Assembly: GCA_036278255.1 (NCBI GenBank)
Contig: DASULK010000034.1
Span: forward strand, 1 to 64,000
Origin: DASULK01 sp036278255
GTDB taxonomy: Bacteria > Actinomycetota > Actinomycetes > Mycobacteriales > Micromonosporaceae
Direction of reading: 5' to 3'
Length of the DNA: 64,000 bases
Below the pieces are notes generated by a model that worked only from the letters and a program-made list of their open reading frames with translations, was not told the DNA's origin and searched no databases. Made by a program: the position numbers and the translations under genes. Below are positions 17,971-26,235 of this stretch, in pieces. Position 1 is the first letter of the stretch. Each line of letters begins with the position of its first letter.

Positions 17971-18025
17971 CGGCCCACTATGCCTGAGGCGGGCGGGTCG
18001 CCGTGCACGGCGGCCCCGTCCCCGC

Positions 18026-18056
18026 GAGGGCGGCCCGCTCGACGCGGACCGCCCTC
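18026..18056. terminator. Hairpin terminator of the secreted-protein gene
   Basis: GAGGGCGG at 18026-18033 pairs with CCGCCCTC at 18049-18056; the stem can continue to about 13 bp with one G-T pair and a loop of about 5 bases. It lies just after the stop of the minus-strand secreted protein. Confidence 0.7.
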
Positions 18057-18064
18057 GGGTCAGA

Positions 18065-19315
18065 TCAGCAGGGTTCGCCGCGGTCGGGGTCACACGTGCG
18101 CGGCTGGCCCGGTCCGCCGGTGTACTGATTCGGCACGGGGATGACGAAGCCCTTGCCGCCGACCCGCGCCAGCGCTTCCGCCACGTACGCCTGCCAGCGT
18201 TGCTGCGGGCTGATGACGGTCATCGTCGGTGTGCACTGGTCCGCGGTGGTCAGCGCCAGAGGGCTGCCGCACGCCGGCCCGCCCTCCTTCGTCGGCACAT
18301 ACCCCCGCAGCACTTCCGCGTCGATGACCGCAGCCGCGCACGGCTCCTCGCCGGGCGCCGGCTTGACGGTCATACTGCAGACCAGCGCCAGGACCGCCTG
18401 GACCATCTGCGGGTCGGGTCGGTCGTGCTCCTGGCATGCCTCGCCCTCGTCCGGGTGGGGGTAAGCGACGAGGCTGTCGCAGTTACGCATCCTGTTCAGC
18501 GCATCCTGGCAGGCTGGTGCCATCCAGTTGATCTCGTTGCACTGGGTCACGAAGTTCATCATCTCGGCGCAGATGTCCTCACCACTCGGCGTCGCGTTCG
18601 CGCCACCGGCGGGAATCTCGCCGGGTTTCTCGCCGGAGGACACCAGCGGGCGGAAACTGTCACGCTTCTCCAGCGCCTTGTTGGCGTCGTCGCGGGCCTT
18701 TTCGAACTCCCGCTGCTCTTCCGGATCCTTGCTGGACTTGTATCCGTGTCTCTCGAGTTTCTTGAACTCCCGCCAGGCCTCGTCGGCCTCGTCGGCGGCC
18801 TCCTGGTACTCCTGGTAGGTGTCCCATAAAGGGCCGTCCCGGCGACCGGGTGCGTAGTTCTGATCGAGATAACCGGGATCGTCGAGGTAATAGACCAGCG
18901 GGGGAAGCCGGTATCCATCGCCGAGTCGGGGGTCTACGCCGCTCTGGCACGCCACCGTGCCGTGGTAGGAGGGGCCGGGCGAAAAGAGGTCCACCGACGG
19001 CCCGGTCAGCATGTGCTCGTCGAGTTGCCCGGGCTTGTCGAAGCTGATGAGCTTGCAGATGTCGATGCCGTGCTGGATGTCGACTTCCCCGGCCTCTTTG
19101 ACCTCGGTCTCGACCACGACAGTCTCTAGCAGACACCCCAACGGCGTGCCCACCACGACCCGGTCCGTCCCTGCGAACGCGGCCACCAGCTCATCTACAG
19201 CCGAGTCCGCCGCGGCCTCATCTCCAGGCGGGGCCGCCGCGGCCGGTAGGGCAAGCGAGCCGACGGCGAACATCACCGCAAGGCCGGTCACCCAGATTGA
19301 TCTTCTCATCTTCAC
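18065..19315 (-). CDS. Secreted Cys-rich protein of unknown function
   Basis: A 416-aa protein I do not recognise. A signal peptide (MKMRRSIWVTGLAVMFAVGS, then LALPAAAA) is clear. The mature part has an N-terminal globular segment with three cysteines, a strongly charged helical stretch at about residues 165-225 (EADEAWREFKKLERHG..., EEQREFEKARDDANKAL) likely to be a coiled coil, and a C-terminal third with eleven cysteines ending in C. Fourteen cysteines in all suggests several disulfides in the exported form. It sits between a peptidase gene and membrane-protein genes without tight linkage. No enzymatic motif is visible. Confidence 0.75.
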   Translation of the reverse strand: MKMRRSIWVTGLAVMFAVGSLALPAAAAPPGDEAAADSAVDELVAAFAGTDRVVVGTPLGCLLETVVVETEVKEAGEVDIQHGIDICKLISFDKPGQLDEHMLTGPSVDLFSPGPSYHGTVACQSGVDPRLGDGYRLPPLVYYLDDPGYLDQNYAPGRRDGPLWDTYQEYQEAADEADEAWREFKKLERHGYKSSKDPEEQREFEKARDDANKALEKRDSFRPLVSSGEKPGEIPAGGANATPSGEDICAEMMNFVTQCNEINWMAPACQDALNRMRNCDSLVAYPHPDEGEACQEHDRPDPQMVQAVLALVCSMTVKPAPGEEPCAAAVIDAEVLRGYVPTKEGGPACGSPLALTTADQCTPTMTVISPQQRWQAYVAEALARVGGKGFVIPVPNQYTGGPGQPRTCDPDRGEPC

Positions 19316-19387
19316 ATCAAACCTTCCTGTCGAGAGTGGAACGTTTCGCCGGTGAGTGACCTCTGCCCATATCAGCAGCGGTATGCG

Positions 19388-20044
19388 TCAGGCGGTGGTG
19401 ACCAGCCCTGCGCGGTCGTCTTGGCGTGCGACGAACAGGCCGGCCGCGAGCCCCCCGCAACCGGCAAGGAGCAGCAGCCCGGACAAGTACGTCGCCCACG
19501 GGCTGATGCCGCTGCCGGCGAACTCCACCACGAGCCACACCCACAGCACCGGGCCGACCCATCGCGGATGCACGTGCGAACGGAAGTGGGCGATCGACAG
19601 CAGCAGGATGCCCACCACGGTGCCGACCAGACCGATCACGAGGAACGGGACGATCAGGGCCGACTGCTCCTGCGCGGCGATCAGTTGCGAGTAGGCGTCA
19701 CGGTGGGCAGGCTCGTCGGCCATCACGATCTGGTCGAGCGTCCAACTGCCGGCCACGGTGTGGCCAAACGCGCCGAGCACCCCGGACACACCACCGATGA
19801 TCGTGAGCCGCGGGAACCTCGGCCGCAGCCAGGCGACCAGCCCCACGACCGAGACCGCGAACGGCAGTTGGGACCAGAGGAACATCTGGGCGGCAGCCGA
19901 GGCGCCTGCACGTGCGTCAGCGATCGTGGTCAGCCACTGTGCCCGATCATCGGGCAGCTCGGGCTGCAGGGTCATGAAGCCGATGCTGAGCAGGGCAAAC
20001 GCGAGGAGGCAGACCGTTACGAGAAGTCGAAGGTGTCGTGTCAT
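19388..20044 (-). CDS. Polytopic membrane protein, outer member of the nested two-component region
   Basis: A 218-aa protein with an N-terminal membrane segment (LLVTVCLLAFALLSIGFMTL), a periplasmic loop, and further hydrophobic segments at about residues 55-100, 130-155 and 165-205, so probably 5-6 helices. No known family is recognised. Its start faces a 68-bp sequence that is repeated 2.8 kb away in front of a histidine kinase gene, suggesting it was once directly divergent from that kinase. It resembles the next membrane gene in size and topology. It could be a sensor partner or a regulated target. Confidence 0.7.
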   Translation of the reverse strand: MTRHLRLLVTVCLLAFALLSIGFMTLQPELPDDRAQWLTTIADARAGASAAAQMFLWSQLPFAVSVVGLVAWLRPRFPRLTIIGGVSGVLGAFGHTVAGSWTLDQIVMADEPAHRDAYSQLIAAQEQSALIVPFLVIGLVGTVVGILLLSIAHFRSHVHPRWVGPVLWVWLVVEFAGSGISPWATYLSGLLLLAGCGGLAAGLFVARQDDRAGLVTTA

Positions 20045-20082
20045 GTGCGACAGTCAAGTCTGACCGGCCCGTCGCTGTAGTC

Positions 20083-20150
20083 GGCCGAAAGTGGTCGGCA
20101 CATGTCAACTCCGGACTGATGTCTGCGGCATCCCCGTCCCCAACGGTTGA
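20083..20150. repeat. 68-bp direct repeat, copy A
   Basis: Matches copy B (22859-22926) at 64 of 68 positions with no gaps, in the same orientation. Copy A covers the upstream region of the minus-strand gene at 19388-20044 and the last 46 bases of the gene at 20105-20749. It contains TTGACA on the minus strand, a possible -35. The -10-like TACGGT of copy B reads AACGGT here. Confidence 0.95.
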
Positions 20151-20749
20151 GGCTTCCGCACGGCCAAGACACCGAACGCCACCGTGAGCAGGGCGAACAT
20201 CGGGATGCCACTGAGCTGTTCGGGCGTGACGAAGTCGAGGAACAGGGCGATCGTGATGGCCACGCCGACCCAGACGGGGGCACGACCAGTTCGCCAGAGG
20301 ACGATGCCGGTGCCGATCATCCCGATGACGGTGGCCAGCATCATCGGGATGAGCAGCCCCAGGAACACCGGACCCTCGAAGATCTGGTCTGCGACCTCGG
20401 CCATCTCGGCACGCGCAGTGGACGAGGCGAGCTCGGACATCACGGCGTTGACCGCGATCACCGCCGTGTGGAGCAACCACCCGACGGAGCTGAGGAACAG
20501 CAGCACGCTTGCCCGACGATGGCCACCACGGGCCATCTCGCCTCCTAGCAGCGCGAAGCCGACCGCGAGCAGGATCGCCGAGACAAACGTCAGCGCCGAC
20601 GCTGCGAGGAACTGCCCCGACTGCGCCTCGATCACCCCGAGGTTCTCGAGCTGGGAGCCGACCAGCCGGGGCATGAGGGCGACGCCGGCGAGCCCGAGGG
20701 CGGCACCGGTGGTGAGACAGATCGCCGGGCGAGACGTGGAGTTGGACAT
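20105..20749 (-). CDS. Polytopic membrane protein, inner member of the nested two-component region
   Basis: A 214-aa protein with about six hydrophobic segments (for example LTTGAALGLAGVALMPRL, FLAASALTFVSAILLAVGFA, VFLGLLIPMMLATVIGMIGT, WVGVAITIALFLDFV). No family is recognised. The ATG at 20749 follows GGAGGT by four bases. It is divergent from the first histidine kinase. Its final 15 codons or so, including the stop, lie inside repeat copy A, so the native C-terminus may have been replaced when this module was inserted. Confidence 0.7.
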   Translation of the reverse strand: MSNSTSRPAICLTTGAALGLAGVALMPRLVGSQLENLGVIEAQSGQFLAASALTFVSAILLAVGFALLGGEMARGGHRRASVLLFLSSVGWLLHTAVIAVNAVMSELASSTARAEMAEVADQIFEGPVFLGLLIPMMLATVIGMIGTGIVLWRTGRAPVWVGVAITIALFLDFVTPEQLSGIPMFALLTVAFGVLAVRKPQPLGTGMPQTSVRS

Positions 20750-20931
20750 CGAGACCTCCATGAGGACGGTGGAACGGACCTTCCGACCGTAGGAGCCTGC
20801 CCACGGCTGGCGCGTCGCCCTCACGGCGTCAGGGACGCGCCGACGGGAGCGGGCCGCATACTTCTCGCGATGTAGGCCAATCCACCGTGGCGGCGATGTG
20901 TTCCCGACCCCGCTGTCCTAGCCTTGCGATC

Positions 20932-22080
20932 GTGAGAGCGGACCGGAACGCCGTCGGCCAGGACGTGGCACTGGCACTCGGCTTCCTTGCGCTCGGCGCC
21001 CTCCAAATTGGCCTGCAGCGGAGCGGGTGGGTTGCGCTGGTGGGAGTTGCGTGCGTGGCTCTTCCGGTCGCGGCGCGCCGGAGCCATCCGCTGCCTGCCG
21101 TGGCACTCAGTTGGGGCGTCCTGCTCGTGAGCGAGGGCCTGGGGCATGACATCACGAGTGAGGGCTATGCCGCGATCCTGGCCCTGGTCCTCACCGTCTA
21201 CTCCGTCGCGAGGCACGGGCATCGATGGGAGCAGCTCGCCGGCCTTGCCCTGGCGCTCGCCTTCACGTGGGTGGGCGTGCTCATCAACGATCCGACGGAC
21301 GTGCCGAGCCTGCTGCTCACGACCGTTATCGTGGGGGCGCCATGGGCCGCAGGGTATACCGTCCGCGCCAGTCTCGAACGTCGCGACCAGGTCGTTGTGG
21401 AAAACCTTCGGCTCATCAGCGAACGCGAGCGGCACACCCGCGAGGCAATCGCCTCGAACCGCACTGAGATCGCTCGGGATCTGCACGACGTGCTCGGTCA
21501 CTCGCTCGCCGTCATGGTGATGCAGCTGGGCGCCGCGGACCACGCGTTCACCCGCGACCCGACTCGGGCACGTCTGGCCCTGCGGGCCGCGCGGTCGACG
21601 GGCAAGGAGGCCATGGACGAGTTGCGCACTCTCGTCGCGCTTTTCCGCGAGGAACCCGGCACCCTCGGCACGGGACCGACACCGCGCCTGGTGGACGTCG
21701 CCGGCCTCGTCGACGAGCTCACCTCGGCAGGACTGGACGTGCGTCTGGACGGAGCCGACCGACTGCCAGCTCTCGGCCCCGCCGAGGATCTGGCCGCGTA
21801 CCGCATCGTCCAGGAGTCCCTGACGAACGCCGTCCGTCACGGATCGGGAGACGTGCGGGTGCGGCTCGAGTCGAAGGCCGGCCTCGTGCACATCGTCATC
21901 GAAAACCGGGTGGACGACGCTGGGGCGAGTGACCGCCACGAGCAGGGCTCGCATGATCGAGGATTCGGCCTCATCGGGATGGAAGAGCGGGCACGTTCAT
22001 GTGGTGGGTGGTTGCGGACGACGCGGCCGCCGGGTCGCTTCCGCGTCGAAGCCGCGGTGCCCATCAAGGTGGCCGCATGA
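20932..22080 (+). CDS. NarL-type sensor histidine kinase (inner module)
   Basis: A 382-aa membrane kinase. Four to five hydrophobic segments occupy residues 10-145 with no large extracellular domain, then a linker helix, the HisKA_3 dimerisation box with phospho-acceptor His185 in EIARDLHDVLGHSLAVMVMQ, and an ATPase domain (LAAYRIVQESLTNAVRHG N-box; GFGLIGMEERA G-box). It should phosphorylate the overlapping response regulator. The GTG at 20932 is chosen because TAGCCT lies about 9 bases upstream and the message would be leaderless; an upstream GTG at 20887 adds a Cys/Arg-rich stretch not typical of the family. The signal is unknown. Confidence 0.9.
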   Translation: MRADRNAVGQDVALALGFLALGALQIGLQRSGWVALVGVACVALPVAARRSHPLPAVALSWGVLLVSEGLGHDITSEGYAAILALVLTVYSVARHGHRWEQLAGLALALAFTWVGVLINDPTDVPSLLLTTVIVGAPWAAGYTVRASLERRDQVVVENLRLISERERHTREAIASNRTEIARDLHDVLGHSLAVMVMQLGAADHAFTRDPTRARLALRAARSTGKEAMDELRTLVALFREEPGTLGTGPTPRLVDVAGLVDELTSAGLDVRLDGADRLPALGPAEDLAAYRIVQESLTNAVRHGSGDVRVRLESKAGLVHIVIENRVDDAGASDRHEQGSHDRGFGLIGMEERARSCGGWLRTTRPPGRFRVEAAVPIKVAA

Positions 22081-22781
22081 GCCACGGAACTGGCGGGCAC
22101 GCAGGATCGGGCTCTGGGAGCGGCAGGCCCGTGCGGGTGGTGATTGCCGACGACCAGTCCCTCATCGTCACCGGGCTGCGGCTGATCCTCGACTCCGAGC
22201 CGGGCATCGAGGTCGTGGGCGAGGCAGGCAACGGACTTCAGGCGGTGGCTGTCGTCGACCGCGAGCACCCCGACGTCATCCTCATGGACATCCGCATGCC
22301 CGAGCTCGATGGCATCGAGGGGACCCGACGCATCGTCGAGGGCGGGTCCGCGACCCGCGTGCTCGTGCTCACGACGTTCGGCGAGGACGAGCTGGTGTTC
22401 TCTGCGATGCGGGCAGGGGCGAGCGGCTTCCTGCTCAAGGACGTCGACCCTCCCGACCTCATCCACGCGATCAGGGTCGCCGCCAGGGGGGACTCCGTCC
22501 TCGCGCCGGAGCTCGTGCGACGCCTTGTCGAGCGCTTCACCGCCCCCTCGGCCGAGTCGCTGGCAGCGATCAGCTCGCTCACAGAACGCGAGCGGGAAAT
22601 CTTCCGGCACTTGGCCCGCGGCCGCACCAACGACGAGATCGGGACCCATCTGTTCATCAGCCCGGCGACCGTGAAGACACATGTGAGCAGGGTGCTCGCC
22701 AAGCTCGGACTCCGAGACCGGACGCAGGCCGTCGTGCTCGGGTACGAGTCCGGCGTCGTGGTTCCCGGGCGGAAGGACTGA
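22077..22781 (+). CDS. NarL/FixJ response regulator (inner module)
   Basis: A 234-aa regulator. The receiver domain begins after a Gly/Ser-rich lead of 18 residues: acidic pair Asp25-Asp26 (VVIADDQS), phospho-acceptor Asp71 (VILMDIRMP), conserved Thr in LTTFGED and Lys in FLLKD. The LuxR-type DNA-binding helix-turn-helix is LTEREREIFRHLARGRTNDE to TVKTHVSRVLAKLGLRDRTQ. The ATG overlaps the kinase stop (ATGA). It probably controls the divergent membrane gene and its own operon. Confidence 0.92.
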   Translation: MSHGTGGHAGSGSGSGRPVRVVIADDQSLIVTGLRLILDSEPGIEVVGEAGNGLQAVAVVDREHPDVILMDIRMPELDGIEGTRRIVEGGSATRVLVLTTFGEDELVFSAMRAGASGFLLKDVDPPDLIHAIRVAARGDSVLAPELVRRLVERFTAPSAESLAAISSLTEREREIFRHLARGRTNDEIGTHLFISPATVKTHVSRVLAKLGLRDRTQAVVLGYESGVVVPGRKD

Positions 22782-22858
22782 CCGCTGCTCGGTCCTGCGC
22801 CGCTGCACGTCGGCGGGCGACGCATCGAGTTTCACAAACCCGTGGGTGCCCCGCCAGG

Positions 22859-22926
22859 GGCCGATAGTGGTCGGCACATGTCAACTCCGGGCTGATGTCT
22901 TCGGCATCCCCGTCCCCTACGGTTGA
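22859..22926. repeat. 68-bp direct repeat, copy B, containing the promoter of the outer kinase
   Basis: Same orientation as copy A, 64/68 identical. It ends six bases before the ATG at 22932. It contains TACGGT at 22918-22923, a good actinobacterial -10 placed eight bases before the ATG, so the kinase message is probably leaderless. Copies A and B bracket exactly the inner membrane-kinase-regulator module. Confidence 0.95.
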
Positions 22927-22931
22927 CCCCC

Positions 22932-24077
22932 ATGGACGTGTGGTGGCGCCGGAGCGTCGATGCCGGCCTGTGCCTGGCCGTGCTGGTCACGGGCGTCGCC
23001 GAGGTGTGGCTTCCCCTCGAATCGCGGCAGGGTGACGGGGATCCGCTCGCGACGAGCGTGCAGGTGCTCATCGTCGCGGCTTCGCTGTGGTGGCGGCGCA
23101 CCCACCCGATCCCGACGACCGCCGTGACGCTTGCCGGGCTGTGCGCCTCGGGCCTGCTCGGGTTCCTGCTGTTCTTCGGACAGTTCGTGCCGATCCTGAT
23201 CGCTGTGTTCTCGGTGGCGCGCTATGGCAAGGGACGCGAACCGTGGATCGGTGCGGCTATGGCCGGTGCGGCCCTCATCTACGCCGACCTCTTCATTGAG
23301 CTGCTCGGCGGGCTCAACGAAATGCTGTACCACTGGGGTGTTGTGGGCGTCTGCTTCGCCTTCGGGCGCTGGCAATCCGTCATGGCCCGCCGCGCCCAGT
23401 CCTCCCAACGGCGGGCGGTGGCGGCCGAGGTCGCCGCAGCCGAACGGGCGGCGCAGGCCGTCATCGCCGAGCGCACCCGCATCGCCCGCGAACTGCACGA
23501 TATCGTCGCACACGCGATGAGCGTGATGGTGGTGCAGGCGGGCGCGGCCGAACAGATGGTCGCCGACGACCCCGACCGGGTACGGAGCACTCTCGCCACT
23601 ATCCGGCGCACCGGCAACGGCGCGCTCGCTGAGATGCGACGGGTAGTCACCATGCTCCGCGACACCGACGAGATCGGCCTGCTCTCACCCCAGCCGGGGC
23701 TGTCGGGCCTGCAGACACTGGTCGACGACGCTCGGGAGTCCGGGCTCCCCGTGGAGTTCGCGGTGACCGGCGCACCGCGGGCCCTACCCGCCGGCCTCGA
23801 CCTCGCGGCATTCCGGATCGTGCAGGAGGCGCTGACCAACGCGCGCCGCCACGCCAGCGCCGCCACCGAGGTCAGCGTGGGGGTGACATTCGGCACCGAC
23901 GAGCTGCGTATCGACGTACGTGACGACGGCTGCGGGAGCCCAGGCACCGCTGGGACCGGGCACGGCCTGATCGGGATGCGGGAACGTGCGGCGCTGTACG
24001 GCGGGACGCTGCAGGCAGCGCCACTACCCGAACGCGGGTTCGCCGTCGCCGCCATTCTTCCCCTGGAGCCGGCATGA
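22932..24077 (+). CDS. NarL-type sensor histidine kinase (outer module)
   Basis: A 381-aa membrane kinase with hydrophobic segments in residues 10-145, a coiled linker (RRAVAAEVAAAERAAQAVIA), His189 in RIARELHDIVAHAMSVMVVQ, and ATPase N-box LAAFRIVQEALTNARRHA and G-box GTGHGLIGMRERA. It resembles the inner kinase in architecture. The ATG at 22932 follows a TACGGT -10 by eight bases. Its stop overlaps the next gene (ATGA). Before the inner module was inserted it would have been divergent from the membrane gene at 19388-20044. Confidence 0.92.
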   Translation: MDVWWRRSVDAGLCLAVLVTGVAEVWLPLESRQGDGDPLATSVQVLIVAASLWWRRTHPIPTTAVTLAGLCASGLLGFLLFFGQFVPILIAVFSVARYGKGREPWIGAAMAGAALIYADLFIELLGGLNEMLYHWGVVGVCFAFGRWQSVMARRAQSSQRRAVAAEVAAAERAAQAVIAERTRIARELHDIVAHAMSVMVVQAGAAEQMVADDPDRVRSTLATIRRTGNGALAEMRRVVTMLRDTDEIGLLSPQPGLSGLQTLVDDARESGLPVEFAVTGAPRALPAGLDLAAFRIVQEALTNARRHASAATEVSVGVTFGTDELRIDVRDDGCGSPGTAGTGHGLIGMRERAALYGGTLQAAPLPERGFAVAAILPLEPA

Positions 24078-24724
24078 CCCGTGTGATGATCGTCGACGAC
24101 CAGGCGCTTCTGCGGGAGGGCTTCCGCCTCATCCTCGAGCGGGGCGGCATGGAAGTGGTCGCCGAGGCCAGAGACGGGATCGAGGCGGTCGCCGTCTGCG
24201 CCGAGCACCGGCCCGATGTCGTCCTCATGGACGTACGGATGCCCCGGCTGGACGGCATCGAAGCGACCCGGCGGATCGTGGCGCAGCAGCCCGGCGTCCG
24301 CGTGATGGCACTGACCACCTTCGATCTCGATGAGTATGTGTACGGCGCAGTGCGGGCGGGCGCCAGCGGGTTCCTCCTCAAGGACGTCCCTCCCGATGAC
24401 CTGGTGCACGCGGTGCGCGTCGTGGCCCGGGGCGAGGCGATGCTCGCTCCCGAGCTCACCCGTCGGTTACTCGACCGGTTCGCCGCCGCGCCTTCCACCA
24501 GTCCAGCTCCGCTGCCCAACGTGACCGAACGAGAAGCGGCCGTGCTGCGACAGGTCGCACGAGGTCGATCAAACACCGAGATCGCCAGCGCACTGTTCCT
24601 CAGCGAGGCCACGGTCAAGACCTATGTCTCCCGTCTGCTGACCAAGCTGAACCTCCGCGACCGCGTGCAACTCGCGGTCCTCGCCTACGAGTCAGGCCTC
24701 GTCCAGGCCGGCGACCGAGGCTGA
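24074..24724 (+). CDS. NarL/FixJ response regulator (outer module)
   Basis: A 216-aa regulator: receiver domain with Asp8-Asp9 (MIVDDQ), phospho-acceptor Asp53 (VVLMDVRMP), Thr in LTTFDLD and Lys in FLLKDVPPDD; C-terminal LuxR-type helix-turn-helix from VTEREAAVLRQVARGRSNTE to TVKTYVSRLLTKLNLRDRVQ. It overlaps the kinase by ATGA and forms a two-gene operon with it. Receiver and DNA-binding domains resemble those of the inner regulator, so cross-recognition of the duplicated promoter sequence is possible. Confidence 0.93.
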   Translation: MTRVMIVDDQALLREGFRLILERGGMEVVAEARDGIEAVAVCAEHRPDVVLMDVRMPRLDGIEATRRIVAQQPGVRVMALTTFDLDEYVYGAVRAGASGFLLKDVPPDDLVHAVRVVARGEAMLAPELTRRLLDRFAAAPSTSPAPLPNVTEREAAVLRQVARGRSNTEIASALFLSEATVKTYVSRLLTKLNLRDRVQLAVLAYESGLVQAGDRG

Positions 24725-24983
24725 AGCGCAGCCCACCGCGTGGTTGGTCTCACCCAGCCCGCTGACTGATTACCGGCGAGATCAACATGCGGGGTCGTTG
24801 GCGCTGAGCAGCACGAGATCGAGGCCACCCACCCCGTCAGAGATCTTGATCAACAATTGGCCGGGCGCTGACGCTAACACCGATCCTGCCAGGCGGGCAC
24901 GCTATCCGCCGTCCTCGAACGGGGAGCCTGCCGGGGTGCTACGACTACCTGAAGGGGCAGGGCGTCGGCAGAACGGGCTGATC

Positions 24984-26189
24984 ATGCATGCCGGTATCGA
25001 AGCGCAATCCGGGGAATCAGGTGAACGCCCGCGGACGGCCACCTTCCTGGAGTTGTTCTTCGACCTCGCCTTCGTCTTCGCGTTGACCCGGGTCGCCGCC
25101 CGGATGTACGGGCGACTCACCATGCACCCCGACCTGTGGCAGGTCACTGTGGGAGCCGGTAAGGCGACCCTGCTGCTGGTGGCCCTCTTTGCTATCTGGC
25201 ATCAGACAGCCTGGTTGACCAGCCGGTACGACCCGGACTCGGCCGCAGTTCAGCTCGTGGTGATCATCGCACTGGTCGCGACCATGGTGATGGGCATCGC
25301 GCTGCTGAGGGCGTTCAGTAGCGGCGCCCTCGCTTTCGCGATCGCGTTCGCAACGGCCCAGATCAGTCAACCCCTGGTCCTGATCGCCCTACGACGCCAC
25401 GAACGGCATCGCCTCGAACTGCGGATGCTGATTATCTACAGCATTGCGGCCGTGCCATGGGTCGTCGGGGCTCTGCTCCCCGGCTGGCCGCGTGCCCTGC
25501 TCTGGGTGCTGGCCCTGGCTGCTGTTTACACGGCCCCGCGATTCGGCTGGCCGGTACCGGGACTGGGCCGCTCCACCCGAGAAACAAGATCCGAAATTGC
25601 GGTCGAGCATCTGGCTGAGCGGTACCAACAGTTCTTTCTGATCGCGGTGGGCGAGGCGCTCCTGGTGATCGGTCTGACCTACAGCGGGGTCACCTTCGAC
25701 GCGCGCCGGACGGTTGCTTTCGCGGTGTCGATCGCCACCGCGATCCTGATCTGGCGGATCTACTTCCACCGCGCCGGACTGATCGTCGCCGAAGCGGCCG
25801 CCGCGTCAGCAAACCCGGCGACGTTCGGCCGGTCCGCCGCCAACACGCACCTCGTCATGATGATCGGCATCGTCGTCACCGCCACCGGCACCAAAGTTGC
25901 CATCGAACATCCGATCGAACACTTGCATCCCTTGTGGAACCTGCCTATTCTCATCGGGCCGGCGGTGTTCATCGCCGGTCGGGCACGCTTCGAATACGAG
26001 GTGTTCGGCCGGGTGTCGCCGTCTCGGATAGTCGCGTTCGTCGCGCTGCTCGTCCTCACGGTGGCGCTGCTGGCAACCCCCACACTGGTGGCCTCGGTCG
26101 CCGCCGCGACGGTCCTCGCCACGGTGGCGGTGGCCGATGCGTGGCGGGCGTGGGGAAGACCACCCGAGCCAGCCGCGCCACCCATGTAA
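24984..26189 (+). CDS. LtrA-family (low temperature requirement A) membrane protein
   Basis: About 401 aa with roughly ten transmembrane helices. The diagnostic N-terminal motif TATFLELFFDLAFVFALTRV is that of the LtrA family, as is the central RYQQFFLIAVGEALLVIG. The family was named for growth of Listeria in the cold, but its molecular role is unknown. The ATG at 24984 gives a short cytosolic N-terminus before the first helix; the in-frame sequence upstream is non-hydrophobic and probably untranslated. Single gene, convergent with murD2. Confidence 0.85.
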   Translation: MHAGIEAQSGESGERPRTATFLELFFDLAFVFALTRVAARMYGRLTMHPDLWQVTVGAGKATLLLVALFAIWHQTAWLTSRYDPDSAAVQLVVIIALVATMVMGIALLRAFSSGALAFAIAFATAQISQPLVLIALRRHERHRLELRMLIIYSIAAVPWVVGALLPGWPRALLWVLALAAVYTAPRFGWPVPGLGRSTRETRSEIAVEHLAERYQQFFLIAVGEALLVIGLTYSGVTFDARRTVAFAVSIATAILIWRIYFHRAGLIVAEAAAASANPATFGRSAANTHLVMMIGIVVTATGTKVAIEHPIEHLHPLWNLPILIGPAVFIAGRARFEYEVFGRVSPSRIVAFVALLVLTVALLATPTLVASVAAATVLATVAVADAWRAWGRPPEPAAPPM

Positions 26190-26193
26190 CCCC

Positions 26194-26226
26194 GCCCGGT
26201 CCATCTGCTCGACAGGTGAGCCGGGC
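26194..26226. terminator. Bidirectional terminator between LtrA-like gene and murD2
   Basis: GCCCGG and CATCTG on the left pair with CAGGTG and CCGGGC on the right, with a 2-by-2 internal loop and a 5-base apical loop. It lies directly after the stop of the LtrA-like gene and before the convergent stop of murD2. Confidence 0.6.
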
Positions 26227-26235
26227 CTGGAGAGA

